A DNA stretch of 64,000 bases, from the NCBI GenBank assembly GCA_902702965.1, contig CACRXP010000309.1, positions 515,764 to 579,763 of the forward strand. The letters are read 5' to 3'. The notes beneath the pieces are model-generated. The model was not told where the DNA came from, ran no database searches, and worked only from the letters and a program-made list of their open reading frames with translations. A program made the position numbers and the translations under genes. Source of the DNA: Spirometra erinaceieuropaei (Eukaryota > Platyhelminthes > Cestoda > Diphyllobothriidea > Diphyllobothriidae). Positions 12,481-23,477 of this stretch are shown in pieces (the first letter of the stretch is position 1; every line of letters begins with the position of its first letter).

Positions 12481-12959
12481 CGCTCTCTGGGATTTTGGCT
12501 TACTGGACGCTCTCACAGACCGCCTTTGGTTAGATTAGGATATGGAACAACATGATACCCATTCCCACGAATTCACAACGCGACTTCAGAAGTGGACACC
12601 GATCCCCTTCGGAACGCTTCTGTGTCCGCAAATCTACCGGTTTCTGCAATTTATTGAGCGACTGAGTCGTTTCTCTGTACATTTTATGGTCGGGTTGAAA
12701 ACTTCGTCCCTTATGTTTATTAAGTACCATATTCCTCCAATAAATTGTGGGAGTCGAAAATATGCCTCTATGGAACTGTGAAAAATGTCCGCCACAGGTC
12801 GAGTTTGAAGCTTGACATCTGCATGTGACGAATTTCGACACTGGGCTGGATAAGCCAAATGAAATATTTTAGAAGTCGGTCATGGACAGAATTAGTGCAC
12901 CCTTGTTGATTTCAACTTAAAACATACCCCAGATGAAAAACTAGCATTTGGCTGATGTT

Positions 12960-13460
12960 TACAGGGCAAGACTGTCAAATTACATATGAATCAGTTAGTT
13001 CTGTTTCTCAGTGGGTCGCATGAAGACGAACAACTTAACTGTCTGAATCTAACGCCTATAAATTGGCTAGACGGCATTGATGAGCTAAAATGTTTACCTG
13101 GACTAGGTCAAAGTGACCAGATCGTCTTGCAAGGGTAATATGCACTCTTCGGAGTCCGGAGAGCCAACCAAATTTAAAGTGAATATCTTCCACCTTGATT
13201 TCAATCAACTGAAACGGATATTTACCGCACAGACCGACAATTCGCTCGCTCCAACAACGAAATCGTTGACTGGGTAAGGTTCAGGGCGTGACTGGACTAG
13301 CACGTCCGAAACTATTCATCGATTTCACGGAAACGACTGAACAATAGACCCCAGTGGCTAATAGAAGCTTTAAAAAGTGAAACAAACAGAAGTGAGAGAC
13401 TGCGGTGGGAAGGTCAATACTGAGCTCAACGCGCATTACGATTCCATGAATATTTAAAAT
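12960..13460 (+). pseudogene. Endonuclease end and spacer relic of a CR1/jockey-like LINE
   Basis: Plus-strand frames contain LPGLGQSDQIVLQG, matching the 'LPPLGRSDHVVL' end of the endonuclease seen in the intact copy near 38960, and later NNRPQWLIEALKSETNRS, matching the spacer 'RPRWLTQALKKEINKK' near 39210. The order and spacing fit a LINE. Stops separate the pieces. Confidence 0.6.
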
Positions 13461-13469
13461 ATTATTTTA

Positions 13470-14310
13470 CGAATTTCCTCAATCACCTATTCAAATTTTA
13501 AGCAAATTTTTCGGAAGAGAGTGCCGCACTTAATCGTTAGTTTTCTTATCTGTCCATCGCGGTATTCGGTCCGGTGAGAGATACAATTAGCACACCATCA
13601 GCTTTCTATCCCATATTGTCTTGTGCTTGCGTGTTATTTGTTCAGTAAGGTTTTCCAGTCACTAATATACATCATCCGTTGACCGATTGGGATAATATTG
13701 CACTATTAAGGGTAGCATTTCTATAATAACTATCCTGCTGCCTGACCTATCGATACTAATACCATACACAATATTCCGTCATACATAAGCCCGTTATTAA
13801 GTATCCAAAGTTTTATTCGGATGAAACGGTGTTTAATGGGCCTTATACATAGAACCAGTTGATTTAGTTTTTCCTGAGAACCTTGTCTCGCATTCTTTCT
13901 GCTATTTTGTTCAGCGAACCGGAGCTACGTCGAAATTATGACTAAGTCGCGGCACAAACGGTATCCTGCTGAAATCTTTCCGGTATGAATTTCCGTAATC
14001 TGAATAAAACTGAGGTAAGGGGCCTTCCATTCCGACCGCGCATTTGTATGATGAAACAAGATGGTGCCCTAGGAAATTCCAATGATTTCGCGTATCAGTT
14101 TGGACAACTTTTCTTCATTGTTGGCGCTCTTTTGGACATAGATTACTCAACCTTTCTTCCCAAGAATGTACGAGGCTGGGTACCTATATTGACGTTGTAA
14201 TGAGCTTGACTTACGACGGACAGAATAGTTTACAAATAATTCTGACGGACGTTCGTAGGACGAGACAGCCTCTTAATGTTGAATTCAGACTCAAATGCAT
14301 TTGATAAAAT
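13470..14310. other. No recognisable gene
   Basis: A 71-codon frame at 13985-14200 (plus) has no recognisable domain. It lies directly upstream of an integrase relic, but I cannot align it to a Ty3 protein. Confidence 0.35.
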
Positions 14311-14324
14311 AAACTTCGTAGCAT

Positions 14325-14810
14325 GGACACGGACTTTTATCGTCTGTCAACGGAGTAAGGTCCAGCGGCACAACAAGGCCTCCATTGGCAACTTTTCCAG
14401 CCCTGGTACAAGATCCAGCCACGTTTACCTGGGCATTGTAGCCCCCCGTCTCAGCCCAATGATTCTCCTTATCTCCTCACCTGTGTGGATCGGTTCATCC
14501 GGTGGCCTGAAGCTATTCCCAGACAGGACATCGCTGCTTCAACGGTGGTCAAGGCTCTCCTCAGTCGTTGGTTTGTCATCTTTACTTAACCCTCCCCTAT
14601 CACGACTGACCACGGTCCACAGTCTTAGTCTAACCCCTCCCAGTTCCTTCCCTCCTTTTTAGGCCGTACACGTATGCGGACGACAGCTTATCACCTACTT
14701 GCCAACGGAATGGTCCGGTGGTTTAAAGGCCAGTTGAAAACCTCCGTACGCTCAGCGGATGACCCAGAGAATTGAACAGACTATCTTCTCCCGGTCCTCT
14801 TGGCATCTGC
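14325..14810 (+). pseudogene. Ty3-type integrase relic
   Basis: The frame at 14276-14662 contains VCQRSKVQRHNKASIGNFSS, matching the zinc-binding end and start of the catalytic core of the intact integrase near 44000 ([18 protein letters not shown]). After frameshifts, other frames give FIRWPEAI, LTTDHGPQ and RTRMRTTAYHLLANGMVRWF, matching the DRFTRWP, TTDRGQQ and [11 protein letters not shown] segments. Order is preserved, so this is one decayed copy. The catalytic Glu segment (VERF) reads VRWF. Confidence 0.75.
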
Positions 14811-14884
14811 TCTGCCCTCAAGCAGGACCGTAACTGTTCCGCAACTGAACATGTCTTCGGCGCCACAGCCCGATATCCTGGTGA

Positions 14885-14975
14885 TATGATCTCGCCAAAT
14901 AAATAAAATAAATGAATAAATTTTATTAAAGGCCCATCGGGGTCTCTTCCTAACAAATAAAATAAATTTTCACAT
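14885..14975 (-). repeat. AT-rich retroelement tail-like sequence
   Basis: On the minus strand a short non-repetitive piece is followed by AATAAA-like repeats ('aataaattttattaaa' and 'aaataaataaaataaatga' on the plus strand). A second 'aaataaaataaatttt' at 14957-14973 flanks it, which could be a target-site duplication. No coding sequence is attached, so the family cannot be named. Confidence 0.3.
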
Positions 14976-14979
14976 GAAT

Positions 14980-16470
14980 TTTAGACTAGGTAGACAGAAT
15001 CTGTACAAAATGAAATTCGTGGTTTATGAATTAGCTATCCGTTAAGAAAATGATGAGTATGCAGTGAAAAACCTCCACTCTAGAACTAACAATATGATTG
15101 GATTAACTTTACGGCAGAAAAAAACTGTGGCTCTTGAAAGAGCAAAAATGCGGGCAGGAAGGCCTGCATGTGGCAGTGTATAACATATTATAAGCGGATA
15201 TCGTCTGGACAAAAATAAATGTCAGTCTTAAGAGGAAAGTATGCGGGTCAGACAGGACTGGCCTGTGTGTGGTATTGTATAAGCGATTAAAAACGGTCAT
15301 CGTCAGGGCAGAATTCATACACCGGATGAGACTATTATCGTCAAAGCAGCGAGACGAGAGGAACCCAGACGCCATCTTTCACAGTCCGCTTCGAGCCCAG
15401 CCGATGAGTCGGCAAGGAAGGTACGACCAAACTACTAGTAAACCAGCGAATACAGAGGGTTCCGACGTGAACGTCGACAGACCGCTTGAGGTCAAAATGA
15501 GGAGATGACATAAAGAATCGCGAAAGTCTTCGCCATGGAGGTGTGATAACAGTGGACTTAGTTGCTGAATCAAAACAGCGGGTTGTAAAGATATAGGTGG
15601 GGGTTCCCACTTGATCTGCCACTAAATCCCAGGAGGACCCTTCAAGAAGACAAGAAGCTGAATGTTCGGGAATGAGACGGTCAATAGTGCCTGTATTCTT
15701 TCCGGTGTAAGGTGTGTACGTTATTTCTATTTGAATACCGACAACTTAGGCGATGACCTAATTTCTGGCGGAAGACTATTCAAAAGGAAGGTATATTTGG
15801 AGGCAAATAGAGGGTGCGCTTAGGTGTAGTGTATGGAGGCGGTGGAATCATCATGGAGGAATTGCGCGTGGCATAAGACCTGTCTCTCGGAGTGAGGGCG
15901 TCAATGAGCGGAAGATAGGAGCTAGACTTAATGTGAAAAAGGAAGCAAAGGTCAGTTTCGAGTCTTCTAACCTACAAAAACTTGATGTTCGCCAGCTGCA
16001 ATCCCTGAGTATAAGAAATACCGGATGCGCCTTGAAAGAACAGTTTTCGGGTGAAAACCCTCTGAATATTTTCGATCTTAATACGGTGACAAGCGTCCAT
16101 TTAACCAAAGAAAGGACAGCAAAATTTGAGAACCGGAAGAACAAACACTTGATAAGGTCTTAGCTTCATTTCCAGAAGGAAGAAATTATGCGATATGAAC
16201 TCACGCATTTGCACGGCTTCGACAGACATTCTATCTGCATGAGGTGATATAGCAAGTTTATATGTACAACTTAAAATGACGTCATTTATGTCGAAGCATT
16301 CTGAGAGTGGGTTTATCTGAAAAATTGTGGAACCAGAAAGTTAGGAAGCACCAAAATTCATGAAACTACACTTAGGTGATGAAAACTCCATCTAGCATGT
16401 TGATTTACATCTGACTAAGCGAGGTAGACCGGCATTAATTTTTTCAGCACAAGTAGTTTCCATATCCTTA
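14980..16470. other. No recognisable gene; imperfect tandem repeat at 15149-15320
   Basis: Two imperfect units start 'atgcgggcaggaaggcctgc' (15149) and 'atgcgggtcagacaggactg' (15240), each followed by a related stretch with 'gtataa...gcg'. The open frames here (for example 15933-16163 plus and 15851-16144 minus) are overlapping and unrecognised. Confidence 0.35.
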
Positions 16471-16479
16471 GAACATGAG

Positions 16480-18550
16480 TTAACACTATTGATGTCACCG
16501 TCATAAATAAAAGTTCAGAATTTTTGAGTTCTCTAGCAATATAATTACAGTAAAGAGGGAAGAGTAGCGGACCGTACTTTGAAAAACGCCACTCGTGATC
16601 GGGTGAGGTGTCGAGTAGCTATTACGTTCCACGACTTTCTGATATCGGTTGGATAGATAGGACTTGATGAAGTCGAGTAGAGGACGCTGGATGCCGAGAG
16701 TTTCCAATTTTAGGAAAAGACGTCCATGGGACACCCTGTCGATGGCTTTGCTAAGATTAAAGTACATAACTAACACTCATTGCTGTTCATTACGAAGAGA
16801 GGTGATTAGATTAAGGTGGGTTAAGTGGCAACTTTCGCGGGTTCCTTTAGGTAAAAAATCCATGCTTATTAAAGCTAAAAGGCCGATTAGCTAGTCAGGA
16901 GTAAAGAATTTCATTGAAATTAATCCTTTCAAGAAGTTTAGCTAGGAACGGTGTTTGTGTACGACCCGATAGTTATTAACGTCGGATCGAGATCAGACTT
17001 GAAGACAGGAGGGATAATTGACGTCTTCCATGTTTCAGGAAAGAATCCTTTTGAAATATAAACCGAGGATAAATGACTAAGTAGTGTAAAATGCTTCAAT
17101 GTCTGTTTAATAATCAAATTTGGAATTGGGTCCGTTCCTGAACAGTGTGAATTATTCAAAAGACTTAAGTGTTTCTTGATGAGATCTGAGGAGACATCGA
17201 TTTTACTCATCGTCCTCTCTGAAAGTGAACGAAAGAAAGGGACTGATGCGGACTCAGTAGAAAGGAATTTTGAAAAGAACGCACTCAACAACTCCGTCTT
17301 GTCACTGTCATCGATGTGGGCAGTTTTGTTATCGCACTGAGAGCATGTGATTCCCTTTACCCGTTGCGCGCTTGGCGTATCCTTGAGGCCATTTCAAAAA
17401 AATCTCTGCGATTCTAAAATGAACGGATAAGGAACTAGTGGATACGTCACTCAGCTGCCGTCTCAATTTTTTAGTCTGCTACGAAGAAAATAAAGAACAA
17501 GGGAATCTGAAGAATAAGACTGAAGATATCTACGCAGCACGAATTCTAGGATGTCCTTTGAAACATTGGATATGACATCACGAGGAATGGTTGCATAGCT
17601 GCAGAAGAGAAAGCCATACCAATTCGATGACCTAATACAGTTATTTACGAAGTCATTATCTACGCAATCGTAGTTTAGATAAGTCCGAACCGTGCTGGTC
17701 TTTTTTGAAAAGGCAAGTGGTAAGGAACAATGAATTAATACGTGGTCACTGTCAAAGAGGTCCTTTTTGAAGCAAGAAGAAGTGACAGTGTCATCAGTTA
17801 AGATAAGATCTAAGATGTGATTATCTGTTGTTGGAGAGCGCACCAGTTGGGATCAGTTAAAAAATTGAAAATATCTTGGAAGGGCTGGAATCGAGGTGAA
17901 CAGATATTGGAATGCCTGTATATTTCAGGAAGGCTAAAATACCCAGTCACTATTTTGACATCGCAGGCAGCTTCCAAAATTCATTTAAAGATTATACAGA
18001 GTTGTGAATTATCACTGCCTGAAGAATTTGGGGATTGTAGGTACAGCCAATATTTGCCTTTCCTTGCGACGAGGGAATAACAGATGCAAAGCAGAAGTTT
18101 CCCGTGAATGAGGAGACATCTACGTAGGACCTAAGATAAAGAAGACAATCGCCTCCACGCCTTCTCGCGCCATCTTGACGGTAAAAATAGAAGTCGTCTC
18201 TAAGAAGGACAGACTTATGAATTAGAAAATGGGTCTAAGATTCTATCGTACACATAATATCATGCGTCATTTCGAGAGCAATGATGCTGATTTGGGCAAA
18301 GTTGTTTATAACAGACCTGTCCTTCAATAATATAATATCTTATGTGCTTGGAACAGCAAGGTTATTGTCGATGGTATTTTAAAAAAATTTGGAGGGGGAT
18401 ATGTAAGCTGTGAATTAATGATGCTTGGAGAATAAGTACCAGTTAGTCTGGAGTTATTGACGTACGGGGATTCAGCAAGAGAAGGCTGGACATGAGACCT
18501 AAAGGATTTGGGGATATAGTTTTTGAGCATTGGAATGCTAGGTGATTTAG
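16480..18550 (-). pseudogene. Decayed jockey/CR1-like LINE (endonuclease, spacer, RT)
   Basis: Reading the minus strand from 18550 down, pieces appear in LINE order. First is an endonuclease with 'RRRGGDCLLYLRSYVD' (near 18150) and the end block HILDLILTD...DSDHVLIH (17463-17843). The spacer follows, with SHCSGTDPIPNLIIKQ and FFPETWKTSIIPPVFKSD (16938-17291). The RT block contains FNLSKAIDRVSHGRLFLKLE and ITSGVFQSTV (16501-16776). RT motif A has lost the usual FDFSKAFD form, and the FADD box was not found. It differs in sequence from the CR1-like family at 31-41 kb, so it is a separate LINE lineage. Confidence 0.75.
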
Positions 18551-18984
18551 AACAGGGGTAGACTTGTCGGTAGTTAAATTGTGGAGAAGGGGAGGAGCAG
18601 GAAGGAATTAAGAAGGAAGGTAGAGGCTGGTGCGGTCTAGGATTCCACCAACCTCCTGCACCGCCTCCGGCAGTTTATGCGGACACTTTCTCCAGTTACG
18701 CCCAGGTCCTCGGCCTCTCCGTCTTATCTCGAGAAGGATTTGGCAACATGATTTCACGTTTACCTTAGATGTGATGGGGTCTGGCGGCCTCCGGTGCCGC
18801 TTTATGACAGCCCATTCCAGGTCCGCTGTCGAGGGACGAAGATTTTCCGCATTCAATGCGCCAATCTTAGAGGGGTTATGAGCGTGAACCACCTCAAAAC
18901 ATCCGTCCAGGACTTCCCGTCGGACGAGCCCTGTAGTCCTTACCTTCTGCTCTCCACCTCCTCCAGCCTCCATTCCGCTGTCCC

Positions 18985-19300
18985 GTATTTTTCCTCTCCG
19001 TTATCTCCGACTGTCACCTCTAACCCATGCACTTCCACCATGAGACGTATCTGTGGCGTGGTACCAGACGGATTGATCTCTTACAATCTGGTCCCGTTTT
19101 CTTTTGCCGAAATGTTTGCTTTAACGTGATGGAGACAATACGGCTGAACAACCTCCGCATCGCTAGCATACTCTGCTGACAGGTCATTTTACGTTCTGCA
19201 TATGAATATTATTCACTAGCCAGTTTTGAATACAGCTCTTAATATTTAGGGCTCGTGAGATAGCTCTCGTCCATCCGTGAGAACATTGTCGTTTATGTCA
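18985..19300 (+). repeat. Dispersed repeat, copy 1 (partner at 30660-31010)
   Basis: This stretch matches 30660-31010 in the same orientation. Shared strings include 'gtggcg.ggtaccagac', 'acggctg.acaacctccgc.t' and 'agggctcgtgagata', with the same order and spacing. It directly precedes the Gag region of the plus-strand Ty3 element here, while the partner directly precedes an RTE-like endonuclease. It could be the 5' part of an element or a separate repeat. No coding is evident. Confidence 0.6.
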
Positions 19301-19499
19301 TTATTGGCCCAAGCCGTTAACGCAGACTATCTCTTTGTCATTTTGAATAACCTGTAACATACTATGTATTAGGGAATTTTTCTTACATTGACGCCTCTTT
19401 TCTTGCAAGTTTTCTCGCTATTGTGCCGTCTTTACCTTGCCCGAATTTTGGCAACATGCTTGAGGACTTTAATTCACCTGCCTCAAGTCAGCCCTTCAT

Positions 19500-20120
19500 T
19501 CTGCTTACGTTACCAAGGAGCTTGCAAAATACCACACACTTGTGAATGTTCTCCCTGCTAGTGGAAACTCCCAAGTTCGGTCCCTACTATTTAATTCCCC
19601 GGTAGATGCTCTCTATTCCACTTTGAAGGCAGAAATCCCTAAATTTAACGCCGCGTCTGCCCGACAGAACTATCACCAGTTCATTAAGGAGGAATCATGG
19701 GTAAACAAAAGCCCTCAGAACTTCTACATCGAATGCGTTCTCTCCTTGGAGGCATACGGATTGACGAGAAACTGGTCAAGGAAATGATTCTAGAGCGACT
19801 GCGTTCAGATGTTAAAACGATTTTAGTGTCCGGTTCTCAGAATCTCACGGTCTCACAACTGGCTATATGGCGGATAGAGGGATAGAGGCTCAGCGGTTCC
19901 AGTCACTCTTCGTTGCCCAGATCTCCACATCCTCGTCGACAGTGAATGAGCAGTTAGCGATGTAGATGTCGGCTTGCGCGTTTTACTTCCGGCCGCTTAC
20001 CCAGTCGTCGTCGTTCTCGGTCGCTACCTCGAACTGCCGGTTTTTGTTGGTATCACGCCAATTTCGGTGAAAAGGCCCGTCGCTGTTCTTCGGCCTGCTC
20101 TTTTAAATGGAAACAGTGAA
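19500..20120 (+). pseudogene. Ty3-type Gag relic with CHCC motif
   Basis: Frames at 19542-19787 and 19697-19885 give a capsid-like sequence (YSTLKAEIPKFNAASARQ, KPSELLHRMRSLLGGIRIDE). At 20048-20118 another frame reads CWYHANFGEKARRCSSAC, the C-x2-H...C-x3-C knuckle that I recall as the signature of CsRn1-type Gag proteins. Frameshifts separate the parts. The intact relative at 46129-46932 has the same arrangement. Confidence 0.75.
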
Positions 20121-20194
20121 GCCAGTCAGCCAGAAAATAAATGTGATCTTTTTGTCTGGCTCTTAGAGCCCTAGTAACACCTTCTATGTTTGCG

Positions 20195-20400
20195 AAAGTG
20201 TGGCTCACAGACGTTTCCTTGTGGATACCGGAGCACAAATCAGTCTTGTCTCCCGACTCCCGCCGACTGTCGTATCCCCAGTCCTGGTCTTCACCTCGAA
20301 GCTGCCAACTGTTCCCAAATTCCTACTTTTGGCAGTCTGCCCTCATTCTGACAGTTCGACCGTCGATTTCGACGATGTCCACCGTGTGCCCCACAGCAGG
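20195..20400 (+). pseudogene. Ty3-type aspartic protease relic
   Basis: The frame at 20200-20418 contains RRFLVDTGAQISLVSR, with the catalytic DTG of retroviral-type proteases. It runs into foreign sequence near 20400, where the next element part (VPYAIFGWDFLVEFDLL) is displaced to 23490. Confidence 0.75.
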
Positions 20401-20513
20401 TGGGAGCAGGGACGGTGACTTGCGCAGGGGTTTATAGTGCGGGTAGACTTGCGCTGCATTTACCTACACTCTCTCCTCCTCCCCCGCCTGGGCCCGGTGT
20501 GAAGACAGAGTCA

Positions 20514-20615
20514 AGAAGACCGGAGACGAGGGAGGCCGCAGGTGGATGGCTCGGACGGATCCTCACCTTGGCGTTCCACCACACCCCCTGGTCCACACAA
20601 CAATAACCAGGATTT
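20514..20615 (+). repeat. Dispersed repeat (inverse copy at 42075-42185)
   Basis: The stretch with 'gccgcaggtggatggc', 'caccttggcgttcca' and 'tggtccacacaacaa' matches the reverse complement of 42075-42185 with few differences. A partial further copy with 'cacctgggcgtgccgcc' follows at 20668-20690. Both copies adjoin LINE or Ty3 fragments, so it may be a LINE untranslated region. Confidence 0.6.
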
Positions 20616-21424
20616 CAACCAACACAACAGAGATTTGGAGGCTGGCACGGCCGAAGCCGCACCTGGGCGTGCCGCCAACGCCTGGCTCGGATCCCACACT
20701 GTGGTGGGAATGCCATAAAGGCCACATTAAAAAGGAGCCATTGCAGCCTGACTCTCAGACCGCCTCCCGTTAAGGAGGAGGTCCAAGGTACCCCGTCATT
20801 TGGCAACCTTCCAAGCCACGGCTTTTAGCGCACCGTGATAGCTTCAAGCGCGTCAGATTGATTATAGTGAGGAGAAAGTGCGCTGAGACGTCGACCTCAC
20901 TCTCCCTTCCCATTCCCACAACTCAGCCACTGTCCGAGCCAGTCAGTAGACTGGAGTGGGGAATGGGCGCGGTGGCTGACATGGTCGACTGACCATGCCT
21001 GCGCGCACCACAGCACGACCTGGCCCCCCATACACACAAACACCAGGATTTCACACAACGGGGGTTGAACGGCGTGTCTCCCACTTGCGTGAGAGGGCCG
21101 TGGAAGGTGCTGCTTCAGCCCATCCCCAGCCCACCTGTTCGCCACTCCACACAACACACACACACACAACGTGACGAACTGCGCGAACCGAGAGCACGCC
21201 TCAATCAGCAACCTTCCTATCCACGACACTTGACGTGTCGGGATAGACTCGGACACAAGTCACCCGTGCAGCCGAAGCCGCATTGGGACCGAGTCGAGAT
21301 GCACACTTCCCACTTGCGTGGGAGGCGGCAGTTGAGTGCATGAGGTGTGTGAGTGTTGATGTCTGGTGGGGTGATGGTGTTAGGAGGTAGGGAGCGAGGG
21401 AATGTGTGGTGTGACCGGCGGTTG

Positions 21425-22006
21425 TCTACCGCAGGTCGTCGTGGATGCGCATGTGGCCGAATAAACCCATGCGATGCGTGAAGGTGCGAGGGCAGTGTGG
21501 GCAGTGAAGACGAGTGCGGTGGGTCTAGGTTGGTGCTCCAGGCACTGGTTCGCCAGTCTCTGTGCGATGGATTCGCAAGTGACCCACCAGGCCGATGCGT
21601 GAGGTGAAGGTGCGTGGACAATGTGGGCATGAGAGGTTGGCGGTGTCGGTGTCATCTGTAGAGGAAGCAGTGATGCTGGTGGTGGTGGTGGTCGACGCGT
21701 GTGACGGTGGAGCGAGGATTGGTCTGGGCGTGGTGGATGTGTTGGATGTCGCGGCTGTATCGGAATTGTGGTCAATTCCGCTCTCGTGGATGCGCATGTG
21801 GCCGAATAGACCCATGCGATGAGTGAAGGTGCGAGGGCATTGTGGGCAGTGGAGGCGAGTGCGGTGAGTGTAGGTTGGTGCTCCAGGCACTGGTTCGCCA
21901 GTCTCTGTGCGATGGATTCGCAAGTGACCGACCAGGCCGATACACACACACACACACACACTGGTAGGGAACACTCGCGCCGTGTGTCGAAGCGTGTGCA
22001 GGTCAA
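21425..22006 (-). pseudogene. C2H2 zinc-finger cassette of a repetitive element
   Basis: The minus frame at 21525-21974 and its neighbours encode C2H2 fingers such as CPQCPRTFTHRMGLFGHMRIH split by linkers: LHCPQCPRTF..HMRIH, CPHCPRTFTSRIGL..HLRIH, and another LHCPHCPRTF..HMRIH in an adjoining frame. The finger pair plus the linker RTETGEPVPGAPTYTHRTR is duplicated with a period near 350 bp. The first finger is cut off by an (AC)n tract at 21941-21960, so its Cys pair is lost. From memory, such repeated fingers are frequent at the ends of LINE-type open frames in tapeworm genomes; here no RT is attached. Function as a DNA- or RNA-binding module is inferred. Confidence 0.6.
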
Positions 22007-23477
22007 AAAAGTGATGGTGACTAGAACGTGCGCGTCGGCAGCTGGCGGTGTATGTGCTCTTCTACGTGTGTGTGAGAGAGTTGATCTTCACATCGCGTAG
22101 CGCTGGGGATGCTCTGGATGAAAATGAGGTCAGACCGACTAACGGCGCGCGCCTTTCGGGCGGTACCAAGTCCGCATAAGGCCTTAACCCCTTCCTTAAA
22201 TGCTTGTGACGACACGCCGTATCAACAACCGTACCCAAGCCCATCACCCGAACAGTCCGCTGATGCGTGGGAGAAGAAAGAGAGTCAGTTAAAATGACAC
22301 TGGAGAACACATGCTGACTGCACATCAACTCATCCCTCTCCATAACAAATCTGACGCATGTCAATCTACCATGACGCATGACGGATCGTGGATTAAAAGG
22401 CCATTGACCGACGGGATCAATCGTCCTTCTGGGGACTGAGAGCCAGGTAAAATTAGCTCCATCCAAACGTGGATTTCATTGCAGCCTCGCTTATGTGAGA
22501 TCCCATCCGTCTCCATGAGAACTAAGTAAAAGTTTTGTGACCAGGTCATGTGTTGCGCGCGTGAACGGGCCGTTTCGCTTTGTCAGCCTATCTCTAATTG
22601 TCTTGGAATTATCTTGCCATCGGGGCAAGATGGGCGATTGAGGAAAGAGTGCGGCAGTTGCGGCTGTTTAAATACTTATATGGGTATCACCGCTGAACTT
22701 GAACAATCCAAGCCTCGCGGGCAAGTCAGCAATGATGGGCCCTCTCCCAGGAGCAAGCAGTGAATATCGTCGCTTGGGACGTCCAAATATCGTGCGAAAG
22801 TCGAAAATGCAAACTGTCAAAGATCTCGATATCCAATGGAGCGTATGTGTTGATGAACTACTGCACCAGTAAATTTGACGTAATTTACTAGCGGTTGCGC
22901 TCGTCAACAAAGCCGTCATTCCTCTTTTCAACCTTGGTGAACACTTCTGTCTTTCGGTGCAGGAACTTCAGACTGGAAAATAAATGCGCTTTATCTTTGT
23001 CGTCTGATTACTTCATTGGGGCCAACAAATTTCTAATTTACCTGAAGGAATGTGAACATATACGCCCGTTTACTTTCTCGGCAGTCGGAAGAACTACATT
23101 TTTGCTTCTCTTAAAGCCGTAGCGTCTTGGTGACCTCAACCAAAAATTGCTACCAGTTAAAAATAATAACCCCATTTCTGCCCCACGTGCCCGATGCAGT
23201 CTAGCAACTTTAAGCACCTTGTGGTCTTCTTCAGCAAACTCCAGACTGTGAGATGTTTTCCGGATCCTGTTGCGCATCTGGTAGATCATCAAAGTCGGCG
23301 CGGTCGGCTGGATGAGTCCGAAATAAATCTGATGGCATGGAGATGGACTTCTCCTCACAGTCAAGATATTCGTCAGCGTTACGCGTAGAACTGGTAGGAC
23401 GAGTTACGCATAGCTCCAGGAAGACCAACGTACCAAGCATCAATGTAATAATTGACCTTTGTCGGTCTTTCTTCTGG

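Noticed and set aside
20615..20806. Short frames in GC-rich repeats at 20.4-21.3 kb
   Set aside because: High GC repeats keep frames open by chance; the sequences are shared with a non-coding repeat at 42.1 kb.
21147..21172. CA repeats considered as a CRISPR- or satellite-like array
   Set aside because: These are simple microsatellites without unique spacers. No CRISPR is expected in an animal nuclear genome.
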